This document shows, piece after piece, positions 53,324-64,000 of a stretch of 64,000 nt of DNA (position 1 is its first letter; each line of letters opens with the position of its first letter). Source of the stretch: Suillus spraguei (Eukaryota > Basidiomycota > Agaricomycetes > Boletales > Suillaceae); the NCBI GenBank assembly GCA_016800925.1, contig JABCPU010000235.1, positions 1-64,000 of the forward strand, in the 5' to 3' direction. The position numbers were made by a program, and so were the translations under genes. Under the pieces are notes generated by a model. It had not been told where the DNA came from and did no database searches. It was given only the letters and a program-made list of their open reading frames with translations.

Positions 53324-54440
53324 ATGGCCCCTCTGGTCCCCGGCACTATCGAAGGCTTATACAATCTCGGCTTAGAATGCACTACGTTCTTCCTGGGGCA
53401 CAACGTCGTAGGCTTGTTTATGGAGCTCGAGGTTGTTGATCTAATAGCAAATCTCGTGGATGCAAATGCGTTCGGTCGTTTGTGGCGTACATGGATCGGT
53501 ATGTTTGCCTGTTTGTACTTATGTCTTAAATTTCTTTTGTGGACGTGTCATTTTCTTCCCATTTCCTGGCATGATACATAAAATTTATTTTCAATTTTCC
53601 AAATTTCCCGAAGCTCTCGGTGTGGCGATTCGCCTCAATAATGCACTCATCTGACAAGACCTCAACGTCTCTGGCAACCTGCGAGTCATGTCACGCGCGC
53701 AAACACCCAAGGAGTTCAGATATAGGCGGTGCAGATCCAAAGAACCTCTAAGATGTCTACAGGAGTCATCCGGAGACTCCGAATGTGTTTTTTTGAAAAG
53801 CTGTTTTATTTTGTTGTCTCCGAACAGTGGTCAAGATCAGGGCTGTCCGCCAATGTTGACTCGGCTCATGCTAACCTTACAGGCACATTTGTCGATGCAT
53901 TAGTCAACGCTGGTTTTGATACGATAGATTGATGATGGAAGCCGAGGAGGGCAGCGGTTGAGTTTACAAGAACAAAGACCATGCAGACTATCTTACCAGT
54001 TCGTGAAGCCGGTCTAGTAACAACTTTTTTCTAGGTATGAGTAGCCTTTGGACTTGAACTCCTCTGGGACACGGAGGTCGGTCTCAGTCTCGTCGACAGA
54101 TATACGTACTCCCCTGAAGAGTGGACCAAGGTATTATTTACTCCGTATTACCATACCCCCCTATTAATTACTTGGGCTGGTGCATTTTTTACTGCAGGTA
54201 TGCACACGGAATCAGACACAGCTCGCACTGCTAGCGCAACACGTAGAAAATGAATCAGTCTCACTCAAAATAGCCGCAATCATGGGACTCAGTGTAGGAT
54301 ACGCAGGCTCGCACTGCGAGGACTTACTCACTCTCCTCCTTCCTGAAGTCGCAGACGACGGCGTGTCGATGGAGATCGCTGCACTCAGCGTTTTTGCAGG
54401 ATTCATGTTCGCAGGCTGCACACGTAGTGGCGGGGTTTTT
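53324..54440 (+). pseudogene. RPN1: 26S proteasome regulatory subunit RPN1 (PSMD2-like), truncated decayed copy
   Basis: Pieces of RPN1, the non-ATPase scaffold of the proteasome base, occur in the correct order: LYNLGLECTTFFLGHN and LEVVDLIANLVDANAFGRLW (about 53355-53490), KFPEALGVAIRLNNALI then stop (about 53600-53650), VDSAHANLTGTFVDALVNAG (about 53860-53920), EAEEGSG-stop-VYKNKDH (about 53940-53980), FGLELLWDTEVGLSLVDRYT (about 54045-54110), and LALLAQHVENESVSLKIAAI with GYAGSHCEDLLTLLLPEVAD and SMEIAAL (about 54205-54400). Stops and frame changes occur in nearly every segment, and the C-terminal half is missing. Intron-like gaps remain, so it is a genomic rather than a processed copy. 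A functional RPN1 must lie elsewhere. Confidence 0.8.
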
Positions 54441-56487
54441 GAAGTTTCTCACTTCTCGACATGGGCACAAAAATCAACCAAGCGAATCGTGCATGGAGTG
54501 AGGTTCATTCAACCACCCCAATCAATCCCCCGCAAACATGACATCATTATGTCAGATAAACCAGACCACGGTAGGCAGGCGTCAAGGTCATCGTTGAGGT
54601 AATAAACAGCAAGTACCGGCTAGGGGAGCGTGCCGCGAAATTCCTCGATACCAAGGCGTATATCATCTTGAAAAACCAGCCCTGGAAGCGCTTCGCTCTC
54701 ATGCTATATTTATGTCGTCAATATCGTGAACTTCGTGTTCACGTATATGACCACTCTGATTCTGCTGCATCCCCTCCGTCTCATATCGCGAACAGAAGGA
54801 CAAATCCTCGTCTATTTCTTTGGCAATGACGAGTGCATCGGTTTCGATATGGCGATGAATATTTGATAGCTCAAAATCCCTGTAGTGCCTCGTCGTTCCC
54901 GTCATCCCAGGAGATTACGTGCTCGCATAAAGAAGGACACCGATTACGGTGAATCTGGTTAGGGGGCCGAGTTAGGAGAATCGCAACCGGAACACCAGAA
55001 ATGTGGATGATATCTGAGATCCGAAACGACAAGTTTTAGATATTGAAATTTGGGGCGTCGTTGTCAAACCGGCAGTACGATTGGAAGGCAGGGACGTGGA
55101 TTTGCATGTCTTGAATGGGGGTGACGAACGAGACCTCAACAAGACGGAGGATGATGCGCAGAGTTGTCCAGCGTGTTGCCAAGATCTATGAGCAATTCAT
55201 CTTTGACGTCGTCGAATAAGCACCTAACAGAAAATCTAAGCGGGAGGGTTCGTACCTCACCATCCCTGTCCACAGACGCATTGATATGGCACAGCCGGAA
55301 CTGCTACAGGTCCTTGAGCTACCATTCGATCAAGCCCAATACTTGCGTGTGCGGAACATACACTCTGACCATATTTCCCCCCTTCCGTCCAGGCAGTGGT
55401 CAGAATTTTCCTAGTTGGCGTGGGCGCCATGGATATCGGCAGATCGTATGTGGGGGACAGGTGCGGAGACCATCAGAGCATGGAAAATGCTTCCTCGGGG
55501 AGAAAAAAGGAGGTCCAATGATCGCCATCCGCCCTCGGCGCCAGAGTGAACGAGTCGGACTGCGTGTGCTTGATCAGCCTGACGAGGAGCATGTGACGGG
55601 GGGAGGACTAAACTTTCCTGTTGTCCATATTCGTTATTTTCGTATCCAATCTGTAGTATCGACCTAGTCCGCGTCTTGCTGTTAGTCTCCATCTTCGTTA
55701 TGATATTTGACTTAACTCGGTACGATATACAAATTAAATTTCCCAACACCCTCGCGACCTCAGGGCAGGGTCATTAAAAGGACATCGATATCGCGCATCT
55801 GATCCAAGGAGACTACCCGTTCCCTTATAGAGGTGCTTATGGGAAGCATTGCCAAGCCCTCATGGAAAACTGCCCAGGGTTCAGGTCCGCAGTGTTGCGA
55901 CAACATAGATCATCTTGTCGAAATGGCATTTATTCCATCATCCTATCGCACCGCCAGCGTCACGAACGAGGCGTATCAAATGTGCCATATCTGCATTTGG
56001 AGATCAGAAACGTGTGCAAGGTGGTTGCTTCATCAGACGTACTAGCTAGCTTCTGACATGTTTGGAGATCGATGCAGGCGTCCCTAGAGCATGGAATATT
56101 TAGAATTGTCACTAAGGTAGTGAGTTGTATGCAACACTCTTACAATTGCAGCGCGTATTGACTGTGTATATCCTGATGGGACACATCGATGGCAATGTAT
56201 CCATTATTAGCGTATTTTGTGACGATATGATCGGAGATGGGATTGGTGTTGGTATCAATCTGAGCTCGTATCAAATATCCATCCCTACGCGCTTTGTTAG
56301 CTTAGAGTTTTGTTTCAATAGTACAATGTCTTACCCTGCGCAATGTTGATGATCTTCATCGATCATCAGAGGCTCCTTCACGTAACTGTTGTGGGTCGGT
56401 CATTGTATCTACGAACTAGTGATATATGTAACTGTAAATAGTCATGGTGAAGCATATGCATGTGTGGTAATGTGCTCGGCATTGTGA
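54441..56487. other. coding-like but unrecognised decayed sequence
   Basis: Plus-strand pieces such as SKYRLGERAAKFLDTKAYII (about 54610-54670) and WGVVVKPAVRLEGRDVDLHV (about 55050-55110) look coding but are broken and not assignable. About 55700-56480 shows only short frames. It may be more host-gene debris like its neighbours. Confidence 0.3.
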
Positions 56488-56922
56488 TCAGGGCATGATT
56501 GGTTGTGGTTGAGGTCTGGTTGGCTGTGGTTGACAATTATCAGCATAAGATTCATCCCTCTGCGTAAAACAACGACTTACCCTGCGCAAAGCCGATCTTA
56601 GGCGCTGTGTCAGATAAGCGCAACCGCATGCACAGTTGCGCATCAACCGCCTCATCAGGCATGGTGTTGGGGGATTGGTGTCCTCAAGTCCGTAAATCAG
56701 GAACTGCATGGTGACGAGTACTGAACACATCACCACCTTTGCTGCCAGGTATTGGAGTTGCGTCTGTGAAATGGGTGTTTCGTTATGAATGAGAATTACG
56801 TGAGATAAGGATAAGCTTACGATATTGTCAACATTAATGCCGACGTAAGGCATATTCAGAACGCGAGACATGTCTTTTGTCTGACATTTAAATATAGATA
56901 GACGCGTTTGAAGGATAATCAA
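56488..56922 (-). CDS. small hypothetical protein
   Basis: A minus-strand frame from ATG 56922. A possible intron (GTAAGC ... TTTCACAG, about 56765-56822) joins MPYVGINVDNI to TQLQYLAAKVVMCSV. The product has a hydrophobic stretch (VVMCSVLVTMQFLIYGL) and a Cys-rich patch (RNCACGCAYL), ending in Pro/Gln repeats. A second GTAAGT occurs near the 3' end. No family recognised; weak evidence. Confidence 0.3.
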   Translation of the reverse strand: MIILQTRLSIFKCQTKDMSRVLNMPYVGINVDNIVSLSLSHVILIHNETPISQTQLQYLAAKVVMCSVLVTMQFLIYGLEDTNPPTPCLMRRLMRNCACGCAYLTQRLRSALRRVSRCFTQRDESYADNCQPQPTRPQPQPIMP

Positions 56923-57252
56923 ATTTCTTACCGTAATTGTTCCGTTTATAGCAGTCGTAAGTCACTAATTAAGTGGTTGATCAAGATGACAATCGATAAA
57001 AGCAAATAATTGTAAACAATCAGCTTACATCATAACACACTAGGTGGCGCGGAGCGGATTCTCACAGTAACGTGACATATAAGGGCATGACAAAAGGTTG
57101 CCTGTGCGAGCTGTTCTATGTCATACTAGGACGACTACAGGGGCGCGGGCGAAAGACCGTACATCATAGTCCTATACAATGTGTTAGTTCTATTGGTACA
57201 CAAGGAAGGTGATGTTCTCGATTCTTCCAACTAAGACGCTAACTGGCTTTGT

Positions 57253-58551
57253 CTTACAGCCGTCCGGCTTGGATTCGAAGCAATTCGATCTTCTCATGGG
57301 CCATTAGCGCGGTTAGTCGCTACCTGCATCACTTGGCTCATTCTTGACTATGTTCTATGTCTGTTCAGGACTGTGAATTGTTCTGCAAAACTATCTTTGG
57401 CCAAAAGGACTCGTCTCACCAGAATATTCCCATGTCGTACCATGCTGTCGAGCTCCCTTCCAAGCTTCGCTTTGGCTATTACCTGTCAGGTACTATGATA
57501 TATGTGGAACGTCGTGATTTGCTGCTTATAGGTTCCTTATAGATGGCATGATGGAATCGTCACCTGCATGCAAACGAGCAGTACTGGAGACAGTCTCAGC
57601 ACTCAGGAAGCAGGGACATCAATGTATTGAGTTTACATCTCCTTTGAGTACGCTTTCTATACCTCTCCTCATTCTCCGTCCTGACAATTTATCAAGACGC
57701 AAGTGCGATGGAGGTGTTCCTGTAACTCGCATCATCCGACGGTTATAAGGAGATGCTGTCACATCTTGATTCAGACCCTATGGCAAGTTTAAATTAAAGA
57801 TATGCCGTCTATATCTCACACAACCCGACTTGCAGGAGGACAGTTTATTCTTGGTCACCTTGGGTCCCAGATTACCGTCCTTCGTTCGTAAGCTGGCTTG
57901 TTGGATCGCCAAGACGTTCTTGGGCGACTCCCTCTTCCCGCGTTTCTTCTCGTTGGCACGGGAGAAGTCTGTTTTGGAATTCACGGATTTCACTGACCAA
58001 CGGAATAAGGTTGCCGCTGCGTGGTATGAACAGATAAGCGTATTGACATTTAGGGACTTTCCTTTGTTAATACCCCCCAGGTATGGGACACATACGGTTT
58101 CGATGGAATCATCGCACCTGTGCAGTCCCTTCCAGTGATACCTCACGGGTAAGTTTCCGCACCTCCCTTTTCGGTTGTGAAGCTCATAATCTCCAGGAGT
58201 GCGACATACTTGTCCGTGCTCGCAGCCGCTACCATTACGTACAACGTTATCAACTCTCCTGGCGGCACCATACCAGTGACGCGCGTCAATTCAGATACCG
58301 ACAACCTGTCAACAGATTTTGTAGTAGGCGCCTCAGGCCGATCGAAAATGTTCGAGACCCGTATGTACTTGGGCAAGAATCCTGTTTATGATCCCAAAGC
58401 GATGGAGGGCATACCCATTGGTGTTCAGCTTGTGGGTAAGAAATGGGAGGATGAGAAAGTCCTCGCGATGATGCATGTTGTTGACGCGGCATTGGGACCT
58501 AGAGGATTCGGTCCGGGCAGTTGGGAACCTATCAAGACCGTGTCGATCTGA
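57253..58551 (+). pseudogene. amidase-signature family enzyme, 5'-truncated and broken copy
   Basis: The segments match fungal acetamidase/fatty-acid-amide-hydrolase-like amidases in order: DCELFCKTIFG, ELPSKLRFGYYLS, SPACKRAVLETVSALRKQGH, EVFL-stop-LASSDGYKEMLSHLDSD, LFLVTLGPRLPSFVRKLACW, FTDFTDQRNKVAAAWYEQ, VWDTYGFDGIIAPVQSLPVI, ATITYNVINSPGGTIPVTRV, and PIGVQLVGKKWEDEKVLAMM, ending KTVSI then TGA at about 58549-58551. Short GT-AG introns separate several. The N-terminal half with the Lys-Ser-Ser catalytic residues is absent: only a fused remnant (SSHGPLAR) precedes DCELF. A TAA at about 57734 interrupts the frame. Non-functional by loss of the catalytic half. Confidence 0.82.
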
Positions 58552-59154
58552 GGTACTACAGCCGGTGCTTCCCGGTCTATCGTCAAACCTAACTGGTGGC
58601 GGTCTTTTTTCAAAGTCTTCGTAGCGTTGGACACTTTATCATACATACATATCTCTATCACGGGGCATTGTTGTTCCATAGATTTGTCTGTTATTGATGT
58701 GCATGAGATGTGCGAGTCGATTTCTGTTGCCAATGATGGTGAGGGATTGAGAAGCCTCGACACACGAAAATCTTTGGATATAGATATATATTGGAGCAAT
58801 GATGGGGACTTGGGATACAGTTTGTGAGGCAGAAAAATATGTGATTATTGATGCATGGACGATAGTGAATTGCAGGAATGTAAGTAGATGCGATCGTGAG
58901 TATGTGAACACAAACATTGCAGTGAGACCAATACCATATCATCGAACAGGAATGAAGAGAAAAACAAGTGGAAAGCCGTAGCATTGAAAAAAAGGAAGGA
59001 AACAACGTCAAGGAAATTCATTAGGGCATGGAGAAGTGCACATTACGATCAAGCTTGAGAGAAGAAACCAAAAAGAAATGGATAAAGAACATGCGTAGAG
59101 GACCCCACACACATGTAGCAAGTACGAGATCATGGGCCTGAGGCACTGCCGCAC
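58552..59154. other. no gene recognised
   Basis: Between two convergent pseudogenes. Only short frames were seen. Confidence 0.4.
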
Positions 59155-60820
59155 TCACATCCTCCCCTTGCCTTTGGGTTCATAAGGGTAGCTGGAATCA
59201 CTCTGCTGCGACGACGACGAGCCTTGAGACAACTGGTACTGTCCTTGGTAGTAGCCTTGAACGCGTCTAGCACTAGGATAGATCCTTTCGATCGCCTTTT
59301 CCCATTGTGGATGATTGACTTCGGCCTGCGCCGTCTTGAGGTCATATTAGCGTGTACCAGTACCAGCCAGAAAATAGGAAACACCTTTCCAATGGGGTGC
59401 AAGAGACGAGTCAACGTATCGGCAAAAGCGATCTTGAACCGAAGACCATGCGCATTTGCGAAGGACTTGGCTAATAATTCGGCTCCCTCCTCAAAATGCC
59501 TCTGGCGGCCATACCTAGCTGATACATGAACACAAAAATACAGAGGACAGGATAGATCTCACTCTCAGTTGAACGTGACGGAGCCCTTTCACTAGATGCT
59601 CGTACTTCGTATCGAGGTATTTCGCCACTTGACCATTCGTTACAGGCTCGAGCTCGCAAAGAAAACGATCCGTGACACTCACAAAGCTGGCGGATAATTA
59701 GTTTGGACAATGGTGCAGTAACGACACCATGCTCACCGAACGTTTGCTAAGTGTCCGAGCAGCATAGCATAGAGTTCAGCATTAAGCCGATGATTAGCTG
59801 ACTGTGCAACGAGCTTCAAGTCCGGTCTCTTGAACTGCTCGAACGTTGTTTCCTCCAGGGTAAATCCTAGCGTATCACCCAGTGCGTCTTTGGACAAAAT
59901 GGACAAGACGGCAATCAGAGCGCGACACATGATGTATATTGACGTCAGCAACTTTCGTTCATTCAGCAAGGTAAACAGCTCTTGAACTCTCGCACCACGT
60001 GTCCATAAAGGCGATTGACTAGCATGATGCTTAAGTATGTCGGGGCTGACATTTTCATTATGACTGCGTCTCCAGCACCTAATTGAGTCTATGACGGGTT
60101 TTGGATGTTCCTGAGCTATCTTTCCCAAAGAACTCATCAGGTCATCAAACTTAGGATCCAGCGAAGGACCCATGAAGTTTGTCAACAAAGGTTCGTGATC
60201 CTAAAGGCGCGTGAATGACGTATGCCCCACGCATTCGAAAAGAAAGTAAATACCAGTGTTTCGTGAAGGAAAGCAGTCATCTTTGCCTCCGCCAGAGTAG
60301 AAAACCGAATAAAAACTGCATGCAGAGTATAATCAGGCGGCATCTTAGGACCCGATGGCACTTTGCCATCTTCCTCCATTGAGGGTCCATCACCACTGAA
60401 CATCTGAGCACCAAACGTGTCGGGTACGCAGGGGACGGGAGGAGGAGAGGATGAGTAAGAGAAGACGTGACCATAATCACTCCCTGTGTCCGAGTTGTAA
60501 AATATAGATCCAGATTGAGAATGATGAGATCTTGCAGTGGAATGCCCCCTTGAGCCAGGTGTCGGAGCGCGAGGATGAGGTGGACTTGTAGCATTGAATG
60601 TCTTATTAGATGTCAAGGTGGCGTGAGGCAAGGACGACGTCGAGCAGTCAAAGGGGTTCTTGAGGATGGGATATGCTTGGTAGTCCAGTGGAGGTAATGG
60701 CAGTACATCAGTGTTCTTCTTGAATGCGTTTCTGATGGATGCGAAGGATGGCTTCTTGGAGAACGGAGAGCTTGCGGTTATGGAAGGTTAAGTTGTATGT
60801 GAGCTTTTGTCTGACGAACA
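59155..60820 (-). pseudogene. TAO3/PAG1 (Furry/MOR2)-type cell-morphogenesis protein, N-terminal fragment
   Basis: The minus-strand exons spell the N-terminal region of the fungal PAG1/TAO3 scaffold, which in known fungi supports the RAM network controlling polarised growth. Exons: KKPSFASIRNAFKKN with DYQAYPILKNPF and TLHAVFIRFSTLAEAKMTAF (about 60250-60775); FMGPSLDPKFDDLMSSLGKI, SIRCWRRSHNENVSPDILK and GFTLEETTFEQFKRPDLKLV (59733-60200); FVSVTDRFLCELEPVTNGQV with YEHLVKGLRHVQL (about 59560-59690); and AELLAKSFANAHGLRFKIAF (about 59395-59490). After a final intron come AEVNHPQWEKAIERIYP, then a foreign Gln/Ser-rich tail ending at TGA 59157-59155. One extra T in a four-T run (plus 59493-59496 AAAA) shifts the frame. 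The family protein is normally over 2000 residues. Confidence 0.8.
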
Positions 60821-61020
60821 GGTTGCAAACTCACAGGCCTGGCACCCAGCGGCAAGCCGGGCCGCTCGCAGCTGTGTACATCTTCAATTGACTCGACCGT
60901 GACGCCTCTCCTTGGAGCAACGTGTTCAAACCCTTGACAATCTATAATGTTCTTAAAACAAGACCGAAGAAATCGTTCCTGGATTAGCCATTGTCTATCC
61001 TCCTTTCGTCGTGTATTCAT

Positions 61021-61527
61021 GTCAGAGCCTCCTCCTGGATTTCCAGCTTTAAAGTTTCACTGTCCAAATGGGCCTGATATCAATAGTGCGTCAGTCCTGA
61101 GTTGGTGTTCCTCGATGGCAGATTCTTGGGATGAAACCCAGGGTAATCTGTATGCAAAATGTGTGCTGGCACGCATGGAATATCACAAATGTGGTAGTCA
61201 TCCCGAACACGAGTTCCTGTTATTTTTTTTCAGACATTGAATTGATGGCTGCTCTGCTCAGGCTGTAGTGTCTGCAGACCGTGCCGTGCAAAGACAAGGC
61301 TGTTCCTTCAAACAATCATCTGAATTAGTCTGTCCCTCATCATCCGACACCAACGCATACAACTCTGTATCTATTTATGGTTCCCCCCGCGATGCAGTGC
61401 CACAACTTCAAGTCAGATATACACCATACAGCAAGCTTTGTAGCTTTGACTTTCCTACATCTTCTGCGCCCTCGGCACTTCAAGTGTCCACTGTCCTGTC
61501 TTTGGTACACCGCCAGGCCCCGGCATA
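61021..61527. other. no gene recognised
   Basis: The upstream flank of the PAG1-like fragment and left flank of the MITE. Only short frames without supporting motifs. Confidence 0.4.
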
Positions 61528-61944
61528 CATCAGGAAATCATGAGTTTACCTATTCCTTACTTATTTCAAACTTTTCCCACTTATTCCAAATGGATCTACT
61601 TATTTCTCTTAAATTACCACCTGGTCCCAACTGAACTATCAGGATCTGTTAGCCATCATTATAAATGTGTGCTATAAAATTATTGGACTCTTAATTTGCA
61701 AAATAGTACCTCAAGAGAATATTTGAGAAATAAAATCATCAGCATTAATGTGTCACTCGAGCTTCATACTAGTCACTAATTGTTGGTCTTATGCAATGAA
61801 ACTTGTCTCTCAGGCCCAACAAACATATTGGAATACTCAATTTTGAAGCAGTTGTCAAATTTCAGAAAAAAAGTAGGTCCATTTGAAATAAGTGGGAAAA
61901 GTTTGAAATAAGTAAGGAATAAGTAAACTCATGATTTCCTGATG
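61528..61944. mobile_element. MITE, 417 bp, long TIRs, TA target duplication
   Basis: Left arm from 61528 (CATCAGGAAATCATGAGTTT...) and right arm ending 61944 (...CTCATGATTTCCTGATG) are near-perfect inverted repeats of about 75 bp. TA flanks both ends (61526-61527 and 61945-61946). The arms contain several ACTTATTC/ACTTATTTC repeats. There is no coding capacity. The TA duplication points to mobilisation by a Tc1/mariner-superfamily transposase. Confidence 0.9.
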
Positions 61945-62436
61945 TACCAACTATATGAAAACCAATGCTATTGGTTTTCGAGCACAGTGTGGGGCAGCTT
62001 GAAAGAGCTGTTCCCTAGTGATCAAGACTCGGAGTGTGGAAACCATCATGCACGTGGTCGTTATCGCGGGGTCGCATTAGGATCGCCAACTAAGGATATC
62101 GAGGCTGTATGTGCTGCTTATCAGTCTGAGTGGCAAAAGATGTTGGGGACGCTTGAGCAGGTAAAGTCCCATCACGAAGCCAAAGAGGCAAAGGTGGGCT
62201 ATTCTCAGCTAATATGGTCTCCATTTCTTGATGGTACTTGTTGTTGCAGAATCGACACAAATTGCGCATGGAGTTTGAGGTCGAAATCGAGCAACAGAAA
62301 GCCGAAATCGAGCGAGTTCGCCAAGCAAAAGTGGGTTATTCTCAGCAAACATGGTCTTCGTTTGTTGATGGTACTATTTCACTAGGACGCCGAAATTGAG
62401 CAACTTCGCGCGAGGCTTGCAGCCTTAGAGGGCTGA
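61942..62436 (+). CDS. small coiled-coil protein gene with two near-identical introns (5' part probably lost)
   Basis: Exons: up to 62193, 62250-62330 (81 bp) and 62386-62436. Introns: 62194-62249 (56 bp) and 62331-62385 (55 bp). The spliced frame ends in a charged helix (EWQKMLGTLEQVKSHHEAKE, then EVEIEQQKAEIERVRQAK and AEIEQLRARLAALEG) before TGA 62434-62436. The first available ATG (61942) lies in the last bases of the MITE, so the original start has probably been displaced or removed by that insertion. No family recognised. The coiled-coil end is clear, the upstream part is not. Confidence 0.55.
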
Positions 62437-62802
62437 TATTTCATATCATCATATCGTCAATTAACTATGCCCTACAGTCGTTCTAGTGTTGGGTTATCAG
62501 GGGTCGAGGTACGAGCTCGACACTTATCAGGAATCTTCGGGATCGATGGCGCATCGATGGCGCAATATTACCGGGTGTCGGCAGCATGGTTTTAGCGTTG
62601 GCTGGCATATATAAGTAGGAATTTAGAATCGTCAAGTCTCTATTTGCGGTCAAGATCGTCATGCATACAAATACACTATGAGTGAAGTTTTCCCCAAACC
62701 TGAGAAAGTAGTAGTGTGTAGTGATAACATGTCTTGGCAAGTTGTCTGAAGAAATGTACACCTTAGTTGACTTCAGTCGCGGTGGTTATATTCCTACTAT
62801 CG

Positions 62803-64000
62803 TTAAGTTTTTCGCCACAGCCCGTTGTACTGTGTGGCGTAGAATGCTGCATAGGCCCGGGGTCGGGGTTTGTGGTCCGTACTGTGGTCGTAAAATATTG
62901 ATATCAAAATGAATTGAAGAGTAACAATCCCAAGGATGAACCAAAACGACGCAGCTCTTCCCGTGTACTCATGCGAACCTCCATGAGTAGCCTCCACGGA
63001 GGTCTCTATCGAGGTTATAGCAGCAAGACCAATTGCGGATCCAAATTGAAGCGCGCCGTTAAACATAGCACCAACTGTGCCGGACATGGATGAAGGCGCA
63101 GCTTGGAAATAGCGATACTATGAAGCAAGTAAACCGTGCTCGGAAAACTGCTATCATTTGAAACTTACTTCGTATGTGAGAAAGCAACCATGACTCCGGC
63201 GCTGCCAAGTACAAATGCTGGGAATACAAATGGCCAATAGTTTTCGGGCTTTCCCCCACCGAGCGCCAGCAGTAAGGTGGCGACCATGCACAATGGTAGA
63301 CCAGTAAGGATAATCCACTTCGGACTGTAGATACGAGAGAGTGATCCAGTGCAGCTCGCAGCAAAGGCTACGATACCGAGTGGCAACCTAGAGAACAAAG
63401 AATCTTGATGGTTGGCGATATGAAGTGACAGCGAATACCTTACATGTGAACGGCTCTCGACATCACTGACCAATGAAACACGGTTTGCCACATGATACTA
63501 AAAATAAACATAACCACCACTCCACCAAAAGGATGGCAAAAGTGCAGTGGCGAACAGAACAGAGAAGTTGTTGTAGAACCATGTCCGTGGTGGTCTGGTA
63601 CAAGATCAGCCGGTGATTGATGCTAAGATTTCCGTTGACATACATGGCAGCTCGGTCCGCAGGCAAAAGTGTTTTCCAGTAGAAAAACCCAGCTATCATT
63701 ATAATTGAAATGATCAGGAGAATCAATACAACCGGGGATTTCCAACCATCAGTGGAACCGGATGTCACGGCGAAAATCAACAAGATGAAGGAAACTATCA
63801 AAGTTCGTAAGCGACACAAAGAAAAGTATGCTGAAAGATTTATACCAGTCAAGACGCCTATGCCGACCAAATCAAGGGACTTCCATTTTGCCCCTTTAGG
63901 CTTACGACTGCCTGCAATCTCTCCGATTTGTGACGGTATCATGAAAATACAAATCAGGGCCACTGGAAAAGCCGCGCATGCCACAAACCAGAAGACCCAA
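62803..64000 (-). CDS. MFS transporter, drug:H+ antiporter-2 type (3' part)
   Basis: The gene runs off the right edge; the stop is at 62803-62805. Exons, 5' to 3': CAAFPVALICIFMIPSQIGE and WKSLDLVGIGVLTG (about 63840-63984); a helix-rich exon at about 63490-63800 (TDGWKSPVVLILLIISIIMI, DRAAM, FATALLPSFWW-like region, MWQTVFHWSV); RLPLGIVAFAASCTGSLSRI with PKWIILTGLPLCMVATLLLA (about 63178-63390); and a last exon with YFQAAPSSMSGTVGAMFNGA and FGSAIGLAAITSIETSVEAT, ending NGLWRKT. Short GT-AG introns. The closest recollection is the AMF1/ATR1-like branch of 14-helix transporters; substrate unknown. I saw no frame break after splicing. Confidence 0.78.

Noticed and set aside
55164..55667. Plus-strand 167-codon frame as a gene
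   Set aside because: No domain, no splice support, and coding-like fragments nearby fall in other frames.

Overview
This window looks like a gene-poor, transposon-rich stretch of a basidiomycete (agaricomycete) genome. Genes are cut by many short GT-AG introns of about 45-70 bp. One gene is a FunK1-type fungal kinase, and the mobile elements (chromodomain Ty3/gypsy elements, Harbinger-like and pogo-like transposases) fit that group. I cannot name the species. No bacterial, organellar, CRISPR, rRNA or tRNA features were seen.

Layout. 1-157: the last two exons of an unidentified gene. 1200-3210: a multi-intron MFS monocarboxylate-type transporter (+). 3992-6681: a FunK1 protein kinase gene (-). 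7354-7689: the C-terminal end of a tyrosine recombinase, next to two related minisatellite arrays (7772-8890, about 78 bp units; 8962-9930, about 70-75 bp hairpin-forming units with an inverted block). 10.1-16.7 kb: decayed transposon-associated genes, including a Harbinger-type transposase fragment. 16.7-49.7 kb: a nested pile of LTR retroelements. At least four LTR families can be separated by their ends, and several copies have perfect target-site duplications (TSDs). 42.1-51.4 kb: a pogo-like transposase gene split by full-length gypsy copy A3 (42332-49725, TSD TTTGC). 53.3-61.0 kb: three broken, truncated copies of host genes (proteasome subunit RPN1, an amidase, and a TAO3/PAG1-type cell-morphogenesis gene). 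61528-61944: a MITE with long terminal inverted repeats and a TA TSD. 61942-62436: a short coiled-coil gene with two near-identical introns. 62803-64000: the 3' part of a second MFS transporter (-).

The most interesting system is the family A chromovirus (copies A1, A2, A3 and fragment D). It carries gag, a pol in the -1 frame starting at a conserved T-run at the gag stop, and a separate third ORF downstream of pol. That ORF encodes a protein of about 489 residues with two Cys/His zinc-knuckle motifs, a basic patch and an acidic tail. A homologous third ORF follows the chromodomain in the more diverged element B, so it is an old, retained component. Family A also has an 11-nt primer-binding site exactly complementary to the predicted 5' end of its own transcript, which is the signature of Tf1-type self-priming. 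Recurrent CGA/CGG to TGA changes suggest CpG-directed mutation has silenced most copies. Copy A3 keeps a 1195-codon pol frame but has lost the integrase C-terminal region.
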